From an uncultured Bacteroidota bacterium (GTDB lineage: Bacteria > Bacteroidota > Bacteroidia > UBA7662): a DNA stretch of 5,443 bases. The DNA is taken from positions 1-5,443 of the forward strand of contig CAIOCC010000157.1 of assembly GCA_903856555.1 (NCBI GenBank). The letters run 5' to 3'. Numbering within the stretch: the first letter of the stretch is position 1; each line of letters opens with the position of its first letter. The notes under the pieces were generated by a model. It worked only from the letters and a program-made list of their open reading frames with translations, had not been told where the DNA came from and did no database searches. The position numbers were made by a program, and so were the translations under genes. Of the stretch, positions 1 through 4,031 are shown in pieces.

Positions 1-762
1 GTCAAAACCAAATTCCACTCCAATGGAGGCCATTTCGGTGCCGTGTTCCCCGGGTTGACCCAACCACTCTTGCCATTGGAGCCTGGGTACGGATCGGTTC
101 TCCGGCCAGTCAATCCAGGTGGCGACGGCTTTGAGTCCCTCCTCCTTTTCCTGCTCCTTGGGAATCATCAACTCGAACCAAAGTCGGTTGCCTTTGAGAT
201 CGGGATCCAAAAACCAACCCGTGCCCTTGCGGCGAACGACCCCTACAAAGGTTTTGCGGGAACGCTCAACCACTTCCACCACGGCAGCCTTGCCCCGACC
301 CTGGGGTGGGCCACCCCCGCCCTTGGTTCGGCGCCTTCGGTCGTTGCTCCAGCTAGGAAGTAACACAATACGTACGGTATCCCCGTGCAATGCCCGGTTT
401 TGGTGCTCGGCGGGTACCGGCCAGTCCTCGTCCCCTTCCAAGGATCGGGCAAAGGCCAGTCCACCGTGGGTGAATTCGATGCGTGCCATGATTCCATCCA
501 CCGCTTGGGATGGGGCTGTTTTGGCGGCCTTAAGTTGGTAGGTCAGGTTGGGACCCTTGACCAATACTTTTTGGGAACACAATTTATCCAAGGCTTGACC
601 CAAGAGGGTCAGGTCCAAGGGATCCTTCATGCCCAGGGCTTTGGCCACCGCGGTTTCGGGAATGGGTTGCGCACCGGATTGCTTTCGAAACCACCCCAGC
701 ACCTGGTCCGCGGTCTGGTTGACTTGTTGACGAAGGGTGAGGCGCTTAGTGGATTTGGACAC
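1..762 (-). CDS. rnr: Ribonuclease R, N-terminal part (gene runs off the left edge)
   Basis: RNase R is a processive 3'-5' hydrolytic exoribonuclease that degrades structured RNA in the cytoplasm. The frame is open from GTG at 762 to base 1, giving 254 residues with no stop. Residues about 10-77 resemble the winged-helix RNase R N-terminal domain (HTH_12). Residues about 90-135 form a first cold-shock/OB domain ending in the hallmark ALHGD (124-128). An Arg/Gly-rich stretch follows (142-158), then VVEVVER and TFVGVV (161-176), a second OB domain, and LGQPGEHGTEM (234-244), matching the LG..G....EM segment just before the catalytic RNB domain. The RNB domain and its Asp cluster lie outside the window. 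The start is chosen because MSKSTKR followed by helix-turn-helix sequence fits Bacteroidota RNase R and no ATG exists before residue 45. It overlaps the ABC gene by 17 bases, so translation may be coupled. Family assignment is by recognition of motifs; the start codon is less sure. Confidence 0.9.
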   Translation of the reverse strand, partial: MSKSTKRLTLRQQVNQTADQVLGWFRKQSGAQPIPETAVAKALGMKDPLDLTLLGQALDKLCSQKVLVKGPNLTYQLKAAKTAPSQAVDGIMARIEFTHGGLAFARSLEGDEDWPVPAEHQNRALHGDTVRIVLLPSWSNDRRRRTKGGGGPPQGRGKAAVVEVVERSRKTFVGVVRRKGTGWFLDPDLKGNRLWFELMIPKEQEKEEGLKAVATWIDWPENRSVPRLQWQEWLGQPGEHGTEMASIGVEFGFD

Positions 763-2410
763 GAGGAATGGATTGGAGGAGGCGTTGGGTATAAGAGGCT
801 TGGGGGTGACGAAGAACCGGGCCGGTGGATCCGTATTCACAGACCGAACCCTGATGCAAAACCATCAATCGATGGCAAAGATGGGCCGCTACCGACAAAT
901 CGTGGGTAATAAAAATCATGGAAAATCCGAGTTCCGCCTGCAGGGTTCGGAGAAGGTCCAGGATTTCGGCCTGAACCGTCCCATCCAAGGCAGCAACCGA
1001 TTCGTCGCATATTAAGACCCTAGGCTGCATGCAAAGGGCACGGGCCAAAACCAAACGCTGACGCTGCCCACCCGAAAAGGCAGCCGGCCTGCGTCGAAGC
1101 GCCTTGTCCGGATCCATTTGGACCTTTTGCAGCCAATCCCCGGCCCTGCGAAGCAATTCAGCAGAGGGGAGCTCGGGGTACCGCTGTTGCAAGGCCATGC
1201 ATAACATTTTCTGAATAGAGTGAGCCGGATTCAGGCTGCTGTAAGGGTCTTGGAAGACCATTTGTATGCCCAAACGAACTTGCGGATCGTCGGTATAGCG
1301 ACCTCCGGTCCACAAGGGTTGTTGGTTGTAGGTGAGTTCCCCGCTGCTTGGTTGCAACAAACCGCTTAGGATCCTGGCCAAACTGCTTTTGCCGGATCCG
1401 GAACCCCCAACCACGCCCAAGGTTTCCCCGGCCTCCAATTGAAAAGACACTTGATTCACCGCTTTCAAACCGGTGGTCGTGGTCCAACAAAGATCTTTGG
1501 CCACCAAAACAGGGGCTGTCTGGGATGTCGCCATGGACGGAGAATCGGGAATGCCATGGGGTTTGGCCCTTAGCAAAGCGGCAAATCGAGGGTAATCCGA
1601 GGAATTCCACACCTGTGGGCAGGGTCCCTGCTCCACCAAGCGTCCGCGGTGCATCAGCGCAGCACGATCAACCAAACCGCTCATCAGGGGCAGATCGTGG
1701 CTAATGAACCATAGACTAAGGGATCGTTGCCGCTGCAAATCCCGTAACAACAAAACCAACCCCGCCTGAATCTCCACGTCAAGGGCTGTTGTGGGTTCAT
1801 CCGCAATCAACAAGGAGGGATTCCCCGCCAAGGCCATCGCAATCATCCACCGCTGCCTTTGACCACCGCTTAACTGATGAGGATAGGCGTTCAACATCCG
1901 CGACACATCGTTCAGCTGAACTTCGGCCAAGGCGTCGCGCATGGCTTTTTGGCGAGACGCCTGCCTCATGGCGGGGAAAGACTGGCGAAAACATTCTTCC
2001 AATTGTTCTCCGCATCGCATCACCGGGTTGAGGGCCGTTAACGGTTCCTGAAAAATCATAGCCATCGAGGAACCGCGTAGGCGTCGGACCTCCGTTGGAG
2101 AGCAGGTCAGTAGATTCACGGGCTCCGACGGGGTCACCCCCTGGGCAGGAGGCCACCAAAGGAGTTGTTCGGCCCGAACCCGCCATTGCCTGCGGTCCAA
2201 CAAGCCCATAACGGCCAAGGCGGTCAAGGACTTTCCCGATCCCGATTCTCCCGCCAGACCCAGGGCATCCCCTCTGTACAATTCCAAATGGATGTCGGTC
2301 ACCAGGTCCGGACCGTCGTTGAGACCCAAGTGCAAGCCCTTGATTTGGAGGAGCAGGTCCTGGGGACGGTTCGTGGACGGTTTCACCAAGGTTATTGTTG
2401 GATCAACCAA
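746..2410 (-). CDS. Fused dual-ATPase ABC transporter subunit, peptide/nickel (Dpp/Opp/YejF-like) class
   Basis: This is a cytoplasmic ATPase with two nucleotide-binding domains in one chain of 554 residues, powering an importer of the oligopeptide/nickel class (compare DppD+DppF, GsiA, YejF). NBD1: Walker A GESGSGKS (54-61), Q-loop FQEP (120-123), signature LSGGQRQR (180-187), Walker B LLIADEP (200-206), switch His238. NBD2: Walker A GGSGSGKS (335-342), Q-loop FQDP (386-389), signature FSGGQRQR (445-452), Walker B VLICDES (465-471), switch His503. All catalytic positions are kept. HPQASYTQRLL near the end is the usual oligopeptide-ABC C-terminal motif, so the protein is full length. The start is a TTG inside the lipoprotein's last codons; TTG 2389 or GTG 2386 would serve equally, since the domain begins near residue 19. 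No permease or binding protein is in the window, so the substrate cannot be read from context. Confidence 0.93.
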   Translation of the reverse strand: MVDPTITLVKPSTNRPQDLLLQIKGLHLGLNDGPDLVTDIHLELYRGDALGLAGESGSGKSLTALAVMGLLDRRQWRVRAEQLLWWPPAQGVTPSEPVNLLTCSPTEVRRLRGSSMAMIFQEPLTALNPVMRCGEQLEECFRQSFPAMRQASRQKAMRDALAEVQLNDVSRMLNAYPHQLSGGQRQRWMIAMALAGNPSLLIADEPTTALDVEIQAGLVLLLRDLQRQRSLSLWFISHDLPLMSGLVDRAALMHRGRLVEQGPCPQVWNSSDYPRFAALLRAKPHGIPDSPSMATSQTAPVLVAKDLCWTTTTGLKAVNQVSFQLEAGETLGVVGGSGSGKSSLARILSGLLQPSSGELTYNQQPLWTGGRYTDDPQVRLGIQMVFQDPYSSLNPAHSIQKMLCMALQQRYPELPSAELLRRAGDWLQKVQMDPDKALRRRPAAFSGGQRQRLVLARALCMQPRVLICDESVAALDGTVQAEILDLLRTLQAELGFSMIFITHDLSVAAHLCHRLMVLHQGSVCEYGSTGPVLRHPQASYTQRLLQSIPRVQIH

Positions 2411-2901
2411 TACGATCGACGCTGAGAACCAATGCGCAGAACCACGGCCACATCCCTTTCACCCACCGGTTCCACATCGGCCAGGTACGTATAACCTCGG
2501 ACCGGGTCCAGAAACTGCCCACCGACCCAGCCCCGTCTTCCGGGACGCAAATCGCGAAGTAGGCGCTGTCCCAAGAGTTTTTGGCCGTGACCCTCGGTCC
2601 CTTCCGAACAAAAATCACAGAGACTGGACGATTGGTACGGCGAACCCGATGGAAAAGAACTCACAAAGGCGGACAAAACCCCGGTGCTATCCATAACAAA
2701 TTTCAAATCCAACAGAGGGCGGTTGTCCCGGCTGTCTTTCAAACGGTAGGAACCTTCCGGGGCCTTTTGGACAAAGCCAGGCCAACGGGCTTCTCGCACG
2801 GAGTCCGAAGGGGCCTTCGTTGGACGCTGTGGTTCGGAGCAAGACGCCAGTAGGCAGCAAAAAAGAAAGGCCCAAACCTTGGGGAGCTGAGCAGCTTCCA
2901 T
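2392..2901 (-). CDS. Putative lipoprotein with DUF2147-like domain (in-frame 3' part of the exonuclease ORF)
   Basis: From ATG 2901 this gives a 169-residue protein that looks complete by itself. Lys8, a hydrophobic core (9-18) and the lipobox LASC (18-21, acylated Cys21) make a standard type II signal peptide. A Pro/Ser/Thr linker and a domain starting near PEGSY (48-52) follow. CDFC (95-98), LLGQRLL (109-115), GWVGGQFLDP (124-133) and GYTYLADV (136-143) fit the DUF2147 pattern: paired Cys, a LG segment, W.GG..LDP and a G..Y strand. DUF2147 proteins are small exported proteins of unknown function. There is no stop between this ATG and the exonuclease, so it is either an internal start, the tail of a fusion, or a separate gene merged by an extra G at 2904-2906. 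A lipoprotein signal in the middle of a cytosolic nuclease would be hard to use, so I favour separate translation. The only SD-like bases (AGGG) abut the ATG too closely to function normally. Confidence 0.65.
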   Translation of the reverse strand: MEAAQLPKVWAFLFCCLLASCSEPQRPTKAPSDSVREARWPGFVQKAPEGSYRLKDSRDNRPLLDLKFVMDSTGVLSAFVSSFPSGSPYQSSSLCDFCSEGTEGHGQKLLGQRLLRDLRPGRRGWVGGQFLDPVRGYTYLADVEPVGERDVAVVLRIGSQRRSYWLIQQ

Positions 2902-3465
2902 CACCCTGCGAAAGAGGGCGGTGGTGAGCAAGGCATCCCCCAAAGCCCGATGGCGGCCGGTGGTTGGAATTCCCAAACCGCGGCAAAGTTTGCCCAAAGA
3001 ATACGAAGGCTGGTCCGGCAAAAAATGCCGAGCCAAGGCCTGGGTGCAAAGGAGAGGACGCTCGTAGGTTCGTCCCGCCAGCCCCATTTCATAACACAAG
3101 TATCGATAATCAAAGGAGACCGGATGTCCTACCAACCAGGCACCCTGCGAAAATTCGTCGATCTCCGAGGCAAGATCGGCAAACAAAGGAGCCTGACGCA
3201 CCATATTGGGTCGAATTCCCGTCAAATCAGCCACAAAGGGAGGAATCTCTCGTTCCGGGTTGAGCAAGGATTCCCACGAACGTTGGGAGCCATCGCTTTC
3301 GATCCGAACCATGCCCAATTCCATCATGCGCTCCGGAGGAAAATTACCTCCCGTGGCCTCCACATCGAGGACCACGAAAACCGGATTTTGGCTTAGCAAA
3401 GCCGGAAATTCATCGGGAGGCAACGTCGCCGGCGGGCGGGCAACGCGGGGTCGGAATGCGGCCAA
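2392..3465 (-). CDS. DnaQ-like DEDDh 3'-5' exonuclease, read through in frame into a DUF2147-type lipoprotein
   Basis: Residues about 30-192 (numbered from TTG 3465) are an RNase T/DnaQ-fold exonuclease, which removes nucleotides from 3' ends of DNA or RNA. ExoI is LDVEATG (Asp34, Glu36), ExoII is GHPVSFDYRYL (Asp119), and ExoIII is HRALGDA (His172, Asp177), so the full DEDDh set is present. LTGI (81-84) is also typical. The exonuclease would normally end at LFRR (185-187), but the frame continues to 357 residues through a lipoprotein signal and a DUF2147-like domain, listed separately. No ATG start exists before the ExoI motif. TTG 3465 lies a few bases after the upstream stop; GTG 3546 would overlap the upstream gene by 74 bases and add an Arg-rich stretch with no family resemblance, so I prefer TTG but am unsure. 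Its position after an SSB-tipped OB-fold gene suggests DNA repair or RNA processing; the substrate is not determined. The exonuclease call is firm; a single fused product is doubtful. Confidence 0.85.
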   Translation of the reverse strand: MAAFRPRVARPPATLPPDEFPALLSQNPVFVVLDVEATGGNFPPERMMELGMVRIESDGSQRSWESLLNPEREIPPFVADLTGIRPNMVRQAPLFADLASEIDEFSQGAWLVGHPVSFDYRYLCYEMGLAGRTYERPLLCTQALARHFLPDQPSYSLGKLCRGLGIPTTGRHRALGDALLTTALFRRVMEAAQLPKVWAFLFCCLLASCSEPQRPTKAPSDSVREARWPGFVQKAPEGSYRLKDSRDNRPLLDLKFVMDSTGVLSAFVSSFPSGSPYQSSSLCDFCSEGTEGHGQKLLGQRLLRDLRPGRRGWVGGQFLDPVRGYTYLADVEPVGERDVAVVLRIGSQRRSYWLIQQ

Positions 3466-3472
3466 AAGAAAA

Positions 3473-3865
3473 TCAGAAGGGCATATCGTCGCCGCCCTGT
3501 ACCGAATAATCCGGCTCGGATGGTAACGAACGAACCGGTGCTCCACCGCCCATGCTCATGGGTGATGATTGAGGCGGGGGCATACCGGGGCCACCAACGC
3601 CGGCGGCGGCCACTTTCCATGCGCGGATATCGGTGTACCAGCGGCCGTTGTATTCCCGGCTTTCGACCTCAATGGAGGCCGTGATTTCGGAACCGGTCTG
3701 CAAAGGGAATTGGTCGATTTTGTCACCCCAAAGGCTCATGCAGACCTTGCGGGGGTATTGACCCTTGGTCTCGAGGATGAATTCCTGTTTGCGCCAGCTG
3801 TTTCCACTCCGGCCCGTGCCCGTTACTTCAGGCAACATTTGAATGATTTGTCCTGTTATTTCCAT
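3473..3865 (-). CDS. DUF3127 OB-fold protein with SSB-like acidic C-terminal tip
   Basis: This is a 130-residue protein of the DUF3127 family, a small Bacteroidota family thought to adopt an OB fold and resemble single-stranded DNA-binding proteins. Residues 1-85 are the conserved domain: MEITGQII (1-8), TGTG (15-18), WRKQEFILET (24-33), YPRKVCMSLWGDKID (37-51) and the strongly conserved ESREYNGRWYTDIRAWKV (68-85). Residues 86-118 are a Gly/Pro/Ser/Met linker lacking obvious fold. The last residues, DDMPF, copy the SSB C-terminal tip (DDIPF type) that recruits repair and replication partners, including exonucleases. The start is ATG 3865 because family members begin at MEITG; the frame is open upstream to a GTG at 3922, but that extension is not family-like. 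No Shine-Dalgarno is present, only an A/T-rich leader. It is the first gene of the minus-strand run, directly before a DEDDh exonuclease. Nucleic acid binding is inferred. Confidence 0.88.
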   Translation of the reverse strand: MEITGQIIQMLPEVTGTGRSGNSWRKQEFILETKGQYPRKVCMSLWGDKIDQFPLQTGSEITASIEVESREYNGRWYTDIRAWKVAAAGVGGPGMPPPQSSPMSMGGGAPVRSLPSEPDYSVQGGDDMPF

Positions 3866-3869
3866 AACA
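3854..3869 (-). repeat. Palindrome spanning the DUF3127 start codon (possible RNA hairpin with GGAA loop)
   Basis: On the minus strand TGTTAT-GGAA-ATAACA forms a 6-base stem with a GNRA-type tetraloop, and the start ATG sits in the stem and loop. The stem is A/U rich and weak. It could dampen initiation or bind a protein, but part of it is fixed by the conserved MEIT codons, so chance is a fair explanation. Confidence 0.35.
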
Positions 3870-3896
3870 TTTTTGATTAAAGACCGTCGTATTCTT

Positions 3897-3915
3897 CCCA
3901 AAGGCCCCCAAAGGC
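3897..3915. repeat. Two direct copies of CCCAAAGGC, 10-base period
   Basis: CCCAAAGGC occurs at 3897-3905 and again at 3907-3915, one base apart, so the copies are spaced by one helical turn. On the minus strand they read GCCTTTGGG and lie in the predicted leader, downstream of the -7 element at 3944-3951. They could be a repressor site on one DNA face, an RNA-binding repeat in the leader, or chance. Confidence 0.45.
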
Positions 3916-3943
3916 AGCGCACTACGGATGCAACGGATTCCTA

Positions 3944-3951
3944 CAAAAATA
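3944..3951 (-). promoter_or_regulatory. Bacteroidota-type -7 element (TATTTTTG) for the minus-strand operon
   Basis: On the minus strand the bases read TATTTTTG, again an exact TAnnTTTG match and identical to the plus-strand element at 4018. It lies 78 bases before the DUF3127 ATG (3865), implying a 5' leader of roughly 70 bases. No clear -33 TTG is seen at normal spacing. It is the best promoter candidate for the DUF3127, exonuclease, lipoprotein, ABC and RNase R run. Confidence 0.5.
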
Positions 3952-3957
3952 CGGGGC

Positions 3958-3991
3958 AACGGGTCCGACCCGCATCGACATCGAACCCGTT
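3958..3991. repeat. Inverted repeat AACGGGT / ACCCGTT with 20-base spacer
   Basis: Perfect 7-base arms at 3958-3964 and 3985-3991 flank a 20-base spacer. The left arm overlaps a GGGTC-C-GACCC palindrome (3961-3971), and the spacer holds a direct repeat ATCGA-C-ATCGA. It lies between the two divergent -7 elements, where a shared regulator could bind. No T run follows, so it is not a terminator. Confidence 0.4.
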
Positions 3992-4017
3992 TATCCACAT
4001 TCGGCCCAAGACGATTG

Positions 4018-4025
4018 TATTTTTG
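4018..4025 (+). promoter_or_regulatory. Bacteroidota-type -7 element (TATTTTTG) for the beta-CASP nuclease gene
   Basis: TATTTTTG is an exact match to the Bacteroidota sigma-ABfr -7 consensus TAnnTTTG, oriented toward the ATG at 4032. I see no convincing TTG -33 element at the expected spacing. Only six bases separate the element from the ATG, so transcription would begin at or within a few bases of the start codon, giving a leaderless or nearly leaderless mRNA. A match to this loose motif can occur by chance, but its place in the intergenic gap supports it. Confidence 0.5.
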
Positions 4026-4031
4026 CCGAAC

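Larger units (their letters stand above)
3866..4031. other. Divergent intergenic control region
   Basis: This is the only sizeable gap without a gene in the window (166 bases). It separates the minus-strand run from the plus-strand nuclease gene. It holds two outward-facing TATTTTTG elements with 66 bases between them, a 7-base inverted repeat, a short GGGTC/GACCC palindrome at 3961-3971, and a 10-base-period direct repeat in the minus-strand leader. I see no tRNA, no terminator hairpin with a T run, and no ORF resembling a protein. Confidence 0.7.

Noticed and set aside
385..909. Plus-strand ORF of 174 codons
   Set aside because: It lies opposite the RNase R and ABC frames, which carry clear family motifs, and its own translation shows no recognisable domain.
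1158..1610. Minus-strand ORF of 150 codons inside the ABC gene
   Set aside because: It is an out-of-frame shadow of the ABC ATPase; Walker and signature motifs belong to the other frame.
3466..3546. GTG at 3546 as the exonuclease start
   Set aside because: It would overlap the DUF3127 gene by 74 bases and adds an Arg-rich stretch unlike exonuclease N-termini; kept only as an alternative.
3961..3971. GGGTC-C-GACCC palindrome as a terminator
   Set aside because: The loop would be one base, no T run follows on either strand, and it lies between divergent promoters where no transcript needs to end.
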